Of a stretch of DNA of 64,000 bases, positions 25,982 through 35,508 are shown one piece after another. The notes under the pieces are model-generated. The model saw nothing but the letters and a program-made list of their open reading frames with translations, made no database searches and was not told the DNA's origin. How positions within the stretch are numbered: position 1 is the stretch's first letter; every line of letters begins with the position of its first letter. This DNA is from Serilophus lunatus. Lineage: Eukaryota; Chordata; Aves; Passeriformes; Eurylaimidae. Both the position numbers and the translations under genes were made by a program. The stretch spans positions 310,001-374,000 of the forward strand of contig VXBA01002855.1 of the NCBI GenBank assembly GCA_013399895.1, in the 5' to 3' direction.

Positions 25982-27695
25982 CCTACTTAAGAGCTGACTT
26001 CTGTCATTTTTATTTAATTTACTTGCATAATTTAGGTCAAAGAAAGTTCAAAGAAAAGAAATGCCTATCAACAACAAGGAGTATGTCAGCCCTGTAGAGC
26101 TAGAAGAAACTGCAAGTGTAAAGTAGCAGTATCACTAATCTCATTATGCAATGTGCTATGCTGAAGTTTTAATTCAGGTTAATACAATTGGATGGCACTC
26201 AAGAGGCACTCAATACATTTGTGACATTCTTAGGATGTCTCATAGAACCAATTCTCTGAAAGACTCAGCAATTACAAGGTTCACATGTATCTGCCTCCCT
26301 TTTTCCCCAGTCAGCAAACACAGGATGGATTGTAAAGACCATTCCACCCACTAAGCATAAAAATTTCACATTATAGAGGGACCAAAACCAAAAATACAAG
26401 CAAAGAGTCCAGATTTTTACATCTGTGAAGGACTTTTAACAAGCTAAGAAAGAACTACAAGAGCCTATAGTTTAGTTGAAACCCCATTGGTATTACTTCA
26501 GTGAAATTACAATGCAGATTATGGGGGGGTGTGTGTGTCTGTGCATATAGGTAAGAATAATATCCAAATAAAATAAGATCTCATTCTCAGAAATATAAAG
26601 GCAACACATGTTCAAATAAATAAGTCTTAAGGACACATGACTGAAACTGGACGAAAGATTTATAATCTTATGTAAAGCTTTTCAGGAGAAACTGAGTAAT
26701 CCAATGAATGGCTAAACAGCTTTTAAAATAGAAGTGCTACTATGAAGACCCATTCTCCAAATATTCCTGTATGTTGTAGTTATTAAGTATTTATGAAACT
26801 TAGATTTATATTTAAGTGTCTTCTGGTATTAGTAAATCAGTGCATTCTAAAATCAAATATCCATGTTGTTTGTGAATGTTCTGGTAAACTGAACTGCTGT
26901 AGAAAGTAAGAAGCTGTATTTCAGCACTGAAAGTGATACAGTTATAGTGCTTTATCCTTTCTTACAACTACTCGCTACAAAAGGATGATGGTATTTTCTA
27001 GCAACTGTAACTGATTATATTGATTATACTGATCACATTTAGAAAGAAAAAGCATGACATCATATTGAATACCAAAAGGAAACATGCTTATAATTTGCCA
27101 CATTTTTGTGATGCCACTATGGAAAGTAGAATATGATATGCACTTTTTGTTCTACTTTGTAAGGCTAGATAGGAAAATTGTTTGGTTGACAGATGTATGA
27201 AATGCTATAACATTTCAGCAGGGGTTTTTTTTGTATGTCACTCAGTTGTGATTTGTCTGCCTGAAGTGCTATTTGTCTACCTGAATGTCAGTGCAGACAA
27301 AGTGAGTGACTCCTCTAGGGACTTGGACCCATCATCAGAGGGACCCTGACCTCAGGAGGAGGCAGAAGAGCAGGGACAGGCTGAGCTGTCTCCCTGGTGA
27401 TGAAATAAGGTCTAGCTCAGGAACCAAGACTCAGATCCATGAAGTTCAAGGCAATTTTAAATCAAGAAAGCAATAAATGTATTTATCAGTAGAAGTAGAT
27501 ACCTGAACCAAGTATGAGAGAAGGAAGATATTTTTCGGTCCATAAATCTTAACTTTAAAAAAAAAGGGCAACTAAATTTAAAATGTATGAACAAGGATGT
27601 ACGACCAACAAGAAAAAGCTATTTCTTCTGGAAGAAGGGTGAATATGATATGTAGAACTCATGGAGAAGCTTTTCTGTCTGCTTCACCTCCCTTT

Positions 27696-27734
27696 AAAAA
27701 AAAAAAAACAAAAAAAAAACAAACAAACAAACAG
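27696..27734. repeat. Poly-A / (CAAA)n tract
   Basis: Two A runs of 13 and 10 followed by three CAAA units. It lies about 0.23 kb downstream of ZNF385B exon B in the gene's orientation, where it would be transcribed as a T/GTTT-rich stretch. Confidence 0.93.
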
Positions 27735-27959
27735 AAAACCCGAGCAAGTATTTCTTTTTGCAATATTATGCAAGATGTATTCAAGAAAACCAAGAGTCCA
27801 ATCTCTATGGACTTCTACCTCTGTGTGGACAAAATACCAACCATCAGGCTAAGCAGAATGTAGGCAGAACTGGGACGATTTATTTAAGAAAAAAAAGTTT
27901 TGATTAATTATACCTAATATACCAAAACAAGAGAAGGAGTGAAAATAGGCAATACTTAC

Positions 27960-28070
27960 ATCAGAGTTAAAGCGAAGCTGGCAGACATTACAGGAAATGA
28001 CTTGTTTCTTTTTGGGGGGAATGGACACTCCAAATGTATGGTTTATGACTGCTTTTTGCACAGGATCCAT
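27960..28070 (-). CDS. ZNF385B: ZNF385B internal coding exon B (first half of a U1-like zinc finger)
   Basis: Second of three consecutive ZNF385B exons, exactly 37 codons (111 nt), phase 0 at both ends. It begins MDPVQKAVINHTFGVSIPP and continues through a basic KKKQ stretch to SCNVCQLRFNSD. The two Cys (CxxC) are the metal-binding half of a matrin/U1-like C2H2 finger; the two His lie in exon C. The acceptor is TTTTCCAG at 28071-28078 and the donor is GTAAGTATT at 27951-27959. Skipping this exon would keep the frame but remove both zinc-binding Cys. The open frame continues into intron at each side, but protein similarity stops exactly at the splice sites. The wording VSIPPKKKQVISCNVC matches ZNF385B rather than ZNF385D (VPLPHRRKQIISCNIC). 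The intron to exon A is about 18.2 kb and to exon C about 9.6 kb. Confidence 0.96.
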
Positions 28071-28485
28071 CTGGAAAACAAACAATAATCAATTTACAAC
28101 TTTTCAAAGCAATAAACAGTACAGAAGAAAAAAATAATGTTATCTGCTGGAAGCTTTTTCTTTCCTTTTTTGAGATAAACAGAAGAAATAAGATTCCAGC
28201 CCTCATAATAATTGGATTTAACACAGGTTGGGGAACCAGCAGCATGCCAGAGCTTATGAAGAAAAGGTAACTTCATTGTTGCTCATCCCCAGGCTACTAA
28301 ATAGTTCTTTCCCTAACCCTGCACATCCTCTTATGCTGCTTTACTACACATTACTATCTCTGAATTGCAAAAATCCCCCTGAAAGCCCTCCCCTATCACC
28401 TGCTGATCCAACAGACACATTATAGAAACCCCTTCTGCACCCTGACAAAGTCACTGTCGCTTATTTCTATGCATTTCTCCTTTTA

Positions 28486-28793
28486 AAAAGTATGAAGATT
28501 AGTGTCTACAGAACCACTGTACTGTATACTCTTTTATATGGGTCTGAACCATGGGTCATCTACTGCCATCACCTGCGACTCCTCGAACGCTTCCATCAGT
28601 GCTGCCTCTGTACAATCCTAAACATCCACTGGACTGACTACGTGACTAATGTTACTGTCCTTGAGCAGGCAGGGGTCACCAGTATTGAGGCCATGCTGCT
28701 GAGGACGCAGCTGCCCTGGGCAGGGCACGTCTCCAGGATGGAGGATCACCGCCTCCCTAAGATTGTGCTCTGTGGTGAACTTGCCACCAGCTG
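28486..28793 (+). mobile_element. Non-CR1 LINE remnant: C-terminal part of a reverse transcriptase (RTE-like)
   Basis: An open frame on the plus strand encodes the region just after the catalytic core of a non-LTR reverse transcriptase: KISVYRTTVLYTLLYGSEPW, LRLLERFHQCCLCTILNIHW, a VTNVTVLEQAGVTSIEAMLL segment, and LPWAGHVSRMEDHRLPKIVL followed by CGELAT. The LLYGSE-W, LERFH-x-CL-x-IL, and WAGHV-RMEDHRLPK motifs are those of the abundant RTE-like elements often annotated as craniofacial development protein 2-like or jockey-like in vertebrates. CR1 proteins lack this tail. The catalytic FADD block is absent, so the copy is 5'-truncated, and coding similarity stops at a CCCTAA tract. Several conserved Arg positions are changed, consistent with a dead copy. 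Clade assignment is from motif memory. Confidence 0.8.
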
Positions 28794-28809
28794 CCCTAAC
28801 CCTAACCCT
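28794..28809 (+). repeat. Short telomere-like tract (CCCTAA, about 2.7 units)
   Basis: CCCTAACCCTAACCCT directly follows the end of recognisable reverse transcriptase sequence. It is far too short to be a telomere; it may be the remnant of the retroelement's microsatellite-type 3' tail or the junction sequence at its insertion or deletion point. Confidence 0.7.
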
Positions 28810-29431
28810 TCCCATATCTTTGTTTGCAAAGCCTAGCCATGATTTCTCCTTTAATGATAAATATTGGGCCCTATTTGGAAAACATTCTCTCCGGGAGACC
28901 TTTTTGTGAGAGGATATCCTTTGCAGGCTCCATTGGAAACACAACTTGCTGGGAAAAGAGGTTGCAATCCCCAAACACTTTCATGCAGAAATGAGTGACG
29001 GAGCCCATGGGAAGGCTGAAGTGTGGAGAAGCGCATACGAAGTGTTTGTGCCAGGAAAGTTAACAAGCTTCAGAAAACATTTTAACACTGTGAAAAATGT
29101 GAGAGAAGTGCAAAGTGGAATATATTAATCCTAAATTTGACTGAATCTTTCAGGAACTTGGAAGTGTAAATACCAGGCCTGTGTTGGTCACCAGTTTAGA
29201 ACACCCTCAAGATCACAAAGCACTGTGTTGTTAACACTGCAGGAGCTGAGGAACAACACAGGATGTTTAGAAAACACAGTTTATAACTGCTACTGTGTCG
29301 ATGCCTCAGATAATGATAATATCATTCTTCCTGATGTGACATGAATAGAGATTAAAATTAATTTCCTGATGCGAAAATACTCAAATCTACGTTTCTAATT
29401 CCAAAAACCCAGCATATCTGTTCTGGTCTAA

Positions 29432-29503
29432 CAACTGACCCTGCTCTGAGAAAGAGGTTGGACCAGATGAACTCTGAGATCCCTTTCAATCCAAGTTATC
29501 CTA
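29432..29503 (+). mobile_element. CR1 LINE 3' terminal fragment, short
   Basis: AACTGACCCTGCTCTGAG, then GAGGTTGGACCAGATGAACT and GAGATCCCTTTCAATCCAAG match the last bases of CR1 elements of the GACCAGATGATCTCCAGAGGTC type, with decay at the terminal repeat. It is plus strand, antisense to ZNF385B. Confidence 0.7.
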
Positions 29504-30622
29504 TAAACACCTATGCATGTGTGGTCCTCCATCCTTATCTAAGATGAGAAGTGGGTTCTGAAGAGAAGAAGGCAAAAATTGGCTGTTTATAACAAAAGAG
29601 GAACGTTCATTCACCAATTCCTTTTTAAACCAGCTCAGGAGAAAACATGATTTGTTTGTTACAGCTATATTTTTCTGAAGCTCGTTTTGCAGTCACAGTG
29701 ATGGCTTTTTCCTTTACAGTACTATTTGAAGAAACCAAACCTGGCTGCTTAATCTCAGGTGGCACACATCACATACTTGATACTAAGCTGACTTACAGAA
29801 GCAAGAGAGAAAAGTTGAAGCAACTGATTCATTAAAGAATTAGAACAGCAAATTAGCTGCTTCTACAGTTTCTAAACATCAGGATAAGGATTGTAATTTT
29901 CCCTTAGTACAAATTGTAAGCATCCAGAAAAGCCTGCACTAATGAGGATTTTTTTTGCATTCATGCACAGATACACAAAAATAGTTTCAAGAAAAACATA
30001 TTTTACTGTGTCTGCCTAAGAAGACATTCTCTGAATGTATTATCTAGATTTAAATACTTAATTTTTTTGGGGGGGTGATGACTACATAGTTTTCTTGCTG
30101 CATTAATTTTAAATCAAATTCATGACTTTGTAAGTGGCATTAGTAGCAAATTTTCTGGAGGGGTGATTTAACTTGTATCAGCTTTTCCCATTAAATACTG
30201 TATTTCATTGCCATATTCAGACAATTACAAAAGTAAAAATACCTCAACTAGAATAAACTACTGAATTATTAAATGATGCAGTGTTGTTACAATGAATATG
30301 ATAAAGCCCAAGAAAAACCTAAAATAAATATCCTTGTTTCTTGTTTCCTCTGATTCTAGGATATAGTGACAGTCCAAAGTTTAAAAGCTTAAAATCTTTT
30401 GAAAAAATTCTGTTTCAGACTTGTACCATCTATTGCATAGCCCTGCATAATACACCACAATTATACACACAGATTAAAAGTTTTATAAGCATCCATTTTA
30501 TAATACATATGACAGTCACTATATATTATTGCATTTATAATACATGTTAAAAGATTGCTGCATTACTAGGGAATTGTTGGTTGCACTTGTTCTTAAACAG
30601 AACATGTTTTACTTTTCAACCT

Positions 30623-30663
30623 GCTAGTAACTACCTTTCAACAATTAGTAGTTACTAATTGTT
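30623..30663. repeat. Overlapping inverted repeats around 30.64 kb
   Basis: AACAATTAGTA (30640-30650) and TACTAATTGTT (30653-30663) are exact reverse complements with a 2-nt loop. AGTAACTAC upstream also pairs with the GTAGTTACT formed across the loop, giving two mutually exclusive hairpins. Confidence 0.9.
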
Positions 30664-31639
30664 AGATCAGTTAATTTAGAAGAAAAAAGTAATGCTGAAA
30701 AGTACCTCAACCATATGAAGTGTCTGAGATCGGTGAAAAGAAATAGCAAAAATACCTGCTAGCGTCTGCAGTCCCGTTTAAAAAATAAAAAGTGAAGAAG
30801 CAGCCATGATCAATGTTTCCTCTGTGTATTCCAGACAACAATCCACAGTGCTAGCACTAGGCAAGGCAGTTCAAAACCATGCAAAGCAGACCATGCACAA
30901 AGTCTCAGTTTCAAAAAATGCAGCAGCAAAAGGACAAAATCTACAGCTCACGCTGCCTCTAGAAAGTACCACTTGCGATCCCCAGGGGAATGGTTAATGA
31001 TTCTTCCCAAACAAGAGCCCTGCATGCAGTCTGGTCATGATTAGAATTCAAGAAGTGCAACATTAACAATTAATAGGCTCTAAGTATACCAGAAACTGGA
31101 GTGGATTACAGCATGCTGGAAAAATAAAATAGTATCTCTCTGTTATAACATTAACACTGCAGGGTAAACTGATCTCAGATCACTACGCAAAATTATCCTT
31201 TTCATTGCATGGAGGGAGGGAAAGGAGTAAGAAAGAGGGAGAAAGTTGTTTGTTGAGGTATATACTAGGAAATGATGCAGCATACTTTGCCCATTGGGGA
31301 GCACCAATATTTAAGAACCAGTTCTACAAAACTAAACAATAACAGAAGGTAACAGCTACCACAAATACAAATCTGCACTATGCTGTTTATGCTACAGGGG
31401 GAATTAATAAAGGAATTCACAGTGCTCTGGTAGCCATATCTATGTTTAACAATCTTTTAGTCTTGTTCTCAAATTTCAATTGGTTTAATAAAAAATTAAA
31501 TTTAAAAATATCTTTACAACAAAGTAGAAACATTATCTTTTTGCAATGAGTCTCCTTAAAATCACCCAAACTACTGAAGTGAGCAAGAACAGAGAGAATT
31601 CAGATGAGTTTCAGCAGTAATTTACTATTACTTCTTCTG

Positions 31640-32002
31640 TGGCCTGAAGAACGGACAGCTGAGAGGGGATCTTACCAATGCATACAAATATCTCAAGAGT
31701 GGATATCAAAAAGATGGGGCCAGGCTCTTTTCAGTGGTGTCCAGATCAAGGGACAACAGGTACAAATAGAAACACAGCACATTTTATCTCAATACGACTA
31801 AAATCTATACGTTTAGGGTGACAGGGCACTTTGTTAAGCTGCCCAGACAGGCTGTGAAGTCTCCTTCCATGGAGATACTCAAAACCTACCTGGACATAAT
31901 TCTGTGCAACCTGCTCTGTGTGAATGTGCTTTAGCAAGGAGAGTGGACCAGATATCACCAGAGGTCCCTTCCAATCACAACCAGCCTGTGATTCCGTGAC
32001 TT
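31640..32002 (+). mobile_element. CR1 LINE 3' fragment
   Basis: Starts within the end of ORF2 (AGAGGGGATCTTACCAATGC, ACAAATATCTCAAGAGTGG, GGCCAGGCTCTTTTCAGTGG) and runs through GCCCAGACAGGCTGTGAAGT and a TGGAGATACTCAAAACC segment to the terminal CCAGAGGTCCCTTCCAATCA and TGTGATTCCGTGAC. The frame is interrupted. It is plus strand. Confidence 0.85.
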
Positions 32003-33329
32003 TCCAATTTTAGAACATGCAAATGCGAGAAACACTATACAAGTACTACGACTTGTGACAATAATTTTCAAAGCACTTGAAAAATGCAAATGTGGCAAAA
32101 GAAAGGAGATAACAAGAGCATCATAAACTGACATTGTATTTCCGACTGCTTTTTTTTCATATTTTCCCCCAATAAACTTTTCCAGAGCCAGGTGTTTTCT
32201 GTGTAATTTGTAAATTTCTGTGACTTTCTCTTGCATTGTTACCCCCGAAATTGACACAAAACAGTTTGCGCTCTTTGCATGGAATCCACAGTGCACTGTG
32301 CCAAGAAACAATTCTTTTTGATTAAACATAGCTCCATGTCATTCAATTTCCTAAGACTTGTACCACATCTCAAGTTATCTCTGCGTTGCACAGTCATTTT
32401 GTGTATGGAAATCATTCCAATTTCTTTGCGTATCCTTGTTGCTCATCTCAATTCTACCAAAATCTAACACATTCAGTCAAATGCTTTGAACACATGGACA
32501 GGAACCAGAGCAGATCATTACTGAACTCTGAGCTGATGTTTTCAGTAAGCCACTATTACAAAGCTGAGATCTCACTCCCAAGTTTTGATGGCCAGATCTG
32601 GGCACATTACTTTCTACATGAAGTTTTGTGAAATTTTCCTTGCACATTCGTCACTTCACAATTCTCTAGACATAACTTCAACAACCTTTATTGTCTGGTT
32701 TGTCAGTCTTATCAAGGTCTTCCACAATTTTTGTTGTCTTTGTCAGTCCTCACTATCTTGGAAAAATTTTTGCCATTATCAAAAAAACCTCAGCTCACTT
32801 ACCTCCCAAGTATCTTTTTACCATGCAAGGACTCTCTTATGTCCACTTAGTTCTCTTAAAAATTTTTGCCAAGTAGTTTTGAGAAAATCCTTTTTGTAAT
32901 TAAATTATGTGGATTAAAACATCCTTATTCATATGTTTGTTCACCCCTACAAAGAGGTTTGTAAAGGATTTATTGTTCAAAAGGTATAATGTTGACACTT
33001 TACAGATAGTTTACAGTATGAGGTATTTTCTTATACCACTCTTATTGAGGCATTATTGATCAAGTTGCCTGGTAACTCCAGGGAATGGGTTTTCAAAACT
33101 TGCATCACATTTGCCATCTCAGGTCCTCAGGTACAAAGGAATTTTTAGATGAGCTGTTACACATTATCATCAGCAATCCAAGAATTTAATCCTTGAATTC
33201 CCTAGCAGTTCTTGCTACAAGAAACTCTCCTTGTCCTGCTGCATGTTGCGATACCACAGATTCTTCTGGTGCCTTCTGGGAAATGAACTAGACTACAAAA
33301 AGACATAAAAGTAGGCATCAGAATGAGGC

Positions 33330-33344
33330 AAAAAAAAAAAAAAA
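33330..33344. repeat. Poly-A tract
   Basis: A run of 15 A with no recognised element upstream. Confidence 0.9.
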
Positions 33345-33724
33345 GCCAAGCAAGTGCATCAGGAGAACTTGTTTGGTGAAACTGAAATTTTGGCTATTTT
33401 AAAAGATCTCTTTATACAGAGCAGACAGTACGAACATCAATTTGCGAGCCTCAGAAATAAACCGCACTGATCCTGTAGAGAGGTAAGCTCTGTCTTTTCC
33501 TAACAGCAGCTTAACCTTAATTCTAAGTAAGGCTCAAAATTGTGACTGGCAATTTATGCCCTCGGTTCAGTTGCCTCACATCATGATGTAATTCTTTGGT
33601 CGAATATAAAGTTGTCTGTTAAACAACCTTTTGTAAACAGAATATTGGTAAGTGGGTATAAGAGATTTAACTGAGTATCACTCAATCAGCAGGCATTAAG
33701 AAGCTTCTGAAAAACACAGAGTGG

Positions 33725-34861
33725 CCCTACAGCATACTGTGTTGGTTTATTCAGTAAAGCTTTCCCTGCTGTCTCTCACAGGATCCTTCTGGACAATATG
33801 TCCAGCCCACAGCTGGATAAACAGATCAGGTGGTGGGTGAGCTGTTGGCTCATGGGTAGAGCACAGAGGGTAATAGTGAATGGGGTGACATCAGAATGGT
33901 GACCTGTCACTAGTGGGGTTCCAGAGGGCTCCATCTTGGGCCCTAGGCTCTTCCACATCTTCATAAATGACTTGGACGTAGGACTGGAAGGGATACTAAG
34001 CAAGTTTGCAGATGATCCAGAACTGGGAGGAACTGTTGACTCCCTCAAAGCAGGGAGACCCTGCAGAGAGACCTCAACAAATCAGAGGAATGTGCAATCA
34101 CCAAAAATATGCAGTTCAACAGAGGAAGGTGCTGGATTCTACACCTGGGATGGGGCAACCCTGGATGTTCCTAAAGACTGGGGAATGAGATGCTGGAAAG
34201 CAGTGCTGTGAAAAGGGACCTTGGGGTCCTGGCTGATGGCAGGTTGAATATGAGCCAGCAGTGCCCTGGCAGCCAGGGGACCAACTGTGTCCTGTGGGGG
34301 GCATCAGGCAGAGCATCACCAGCTGGTCGAGGGAGGGGATTGTCCTGCCCTGCTCTGCACTGGTGCAGCCTCACCTTGAATATTGTGGCAGTTTTGGGCA
34401 CTGCAATATAAGAAAGATATTTAGCTACTAGAGTGTCCAGAGGAGGGCAATGAAGATGGTGGAGGACCTTGAGGAGTGGCTGAGGGCACTTGGTCTGTTC
34501 AGCCTGAAGAAGAGGAGACTAAGGGGAGACCTCACTGCAGTCTGCAAATTCCTCCTGAGAGGAAGGGCAGACATTGATCTCTTCTCTGTGGTGACCTGTG
34601 ACAGAACCTGAGAGAATGGCCTGAAGATGTGTCAGGGGAGGTTTACGTTGGAAATTGGGAAGAAGTTCCTCACCCAGAGGGTAGCTGGGTGCTGGAACAG
34701 GCACAGTGGTCACAGCATCAAGCCTGCCAGAGTTCAAGAAGTGTTTGGATGATACTCTCAGGCACACGGTGTGACTCTCTGGAATGGTACTGTGCAGTGC
34801 CAGGAGTTGGACTCAATGATCCCTGTAAGTCCCTTCCAACTCAGCATATTCTGTGATTTTC
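33725..34861 (+). mobile_element. CR1 LINE, largest copy in the window (reverse transcriptase C-terminal half to 3' end)
   Basis: About 1.1 kb of a CR1 element on the plus strand. Translated pieces show the order expected of a CR1 reverse transcriptase: LFSKAFPAVSHRILLDNMSS, PQLDKQIRWWVS-CWLMGRAQ, RVIVNGVTS, SGVPEGSILGP, FHIFINDLDVGLEGILSKFA with the catalytic Asp pair in FADD at 34005-34016, then RDLGVLADGRLNMSQQC further on. A stop codon after VTSEW and later frameshifts make it non-functional. The 3' end (GAGTTGGACTCAATGATCCC, CCCTTCCAACTCAGCATATT, CTGTGATTTT) fits the CR1-E/J-like subfamilies common in songbirds. It is antisense to ZNF385B. Confidence 0.92.
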
Positions 34862-34922
34862 TAGCTTATTTTGCATCACCAAGAACACTTAAGTCAGCTC
34901 TACTGATGGAACTCCACCTGAA

Positions 34923-35213
34923 ATGAGGTTGTAGCAAGATGAGTGTATCTTTTTCAAGGTAGAAACAGGACAAGAAGAAACAGCCTGAAGTTATACCCAG
35001 GGAAGACTTAGATTGGACATAAGAAAAAATTTATTAGAAGAAAGGGTTATCAAGCATTGGAACACATTACCCAAGGAAGTGATCTTTGCAGGTATGTAAA
35101 AGGCATGCACATGTGGCACTGAGGAACATGGTTTAGTGGTGGACTTGGCAGCGCTGCATTAACAGCTGAACTCAATGATCTTAAGGGTCTTTTCCAACTT
35201 AAACGATTCTATG
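34923..35213 (+). mobile_element. CR1 LINE 3' fragment of a different subfamily, directly behind the previous copy
   Basis: GAGGTTGTAGCAAGATGAGT, ACAGGACAAGAAGAAACAGC, TTAGATTGGACATAAGAAAA, a GTGGCACTGAGGAACATGG core, GTTTAGTGGTGGACTTGG, and the terminus CCAACTTAAACGATTCTATG identify the 3' end of a CR1 whose tail differs from the neighbour at 33.7-34.9 kb. The gap between them is about 60 bases. Confidence 0.87.
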
Positions 35214-35480
35214 TGACCAACTTTCTTTTCTCGTGAGAATGCCATCAATATCCTCTGTATACCAATCCTCCATGAGGGACACACACAGAGTGTCCCCACA
35301 GAGATGTGTTTCTCTACAGTGAGCCTGCACAGAAAACCCTAAACACTATCCCCCACATCTCTGTCTCTATGCTCTTCACAACATTTTGTGGCCAACGACC
35401 AAACTAGGGATGGGTTTCTGTCAGATTCCCAGCAATTTATTTGAAGACTCGTGCAAATGTTTCATTGGAATAAATAGAAT

Positions 35481-35508
35481 AATTAATCTATAACATTATA
35501 GATTAATT
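35481..35508. repeat. Perfect inverted repeat, 13-bp arms, 2-nt loop
   Basis: AATTAATCTATAA (35481-35493), CA, TTATAGATTAATT (35496-35508). With one bulged T the stem extends by three more pairs. It lies about 270 bases past the end of a CR1 copy. Confidence 0.95.

Larger units (their letters stand above)
18332..27959 (-). other. ZNF385B: ZNF385B intron between exons B and C
   Basis: Intron of about 9.6 kb bounded by the GTAAGTATT donor of exon B and the CCTTTGTAG acceptor of exon C. The coding sequence on either side joins without loss (NSD then SQAE), so no exon is missing. It is very AT-rich between about 22.2 and 23.9 kb. It contains a TTA microsatellite, a tRNA-derived SINE, and two CR1 fragments in opposite orientations. 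Confidence 0.9.

Noticed and set aside
27597..27863. 88-codon plus-strand open frame with a Lys-rich run
   Set aside because: The Lys run is a translated poly-A/CAAA tract and there is no similarity elsewhere in the frame.
28794..28809. Interstitial telomere or chromosome fusion point
   Set aside because: Fewer than three units are present; a fusion scar would normally contain longer or head-to-head arrays.
31955..32329. 124-codon minus-strand open frame
   Set aside because: It has no recognised motif, and its 3' end runs into the terminus of a plus-strand CR1 copy. Length is within chance expectation for the window.
33776..34048. 90-codon minus-strand open frame
   Set aside because: It is the antisense shadow of the CR1 reverse transcriptase fragment on the plus strand.
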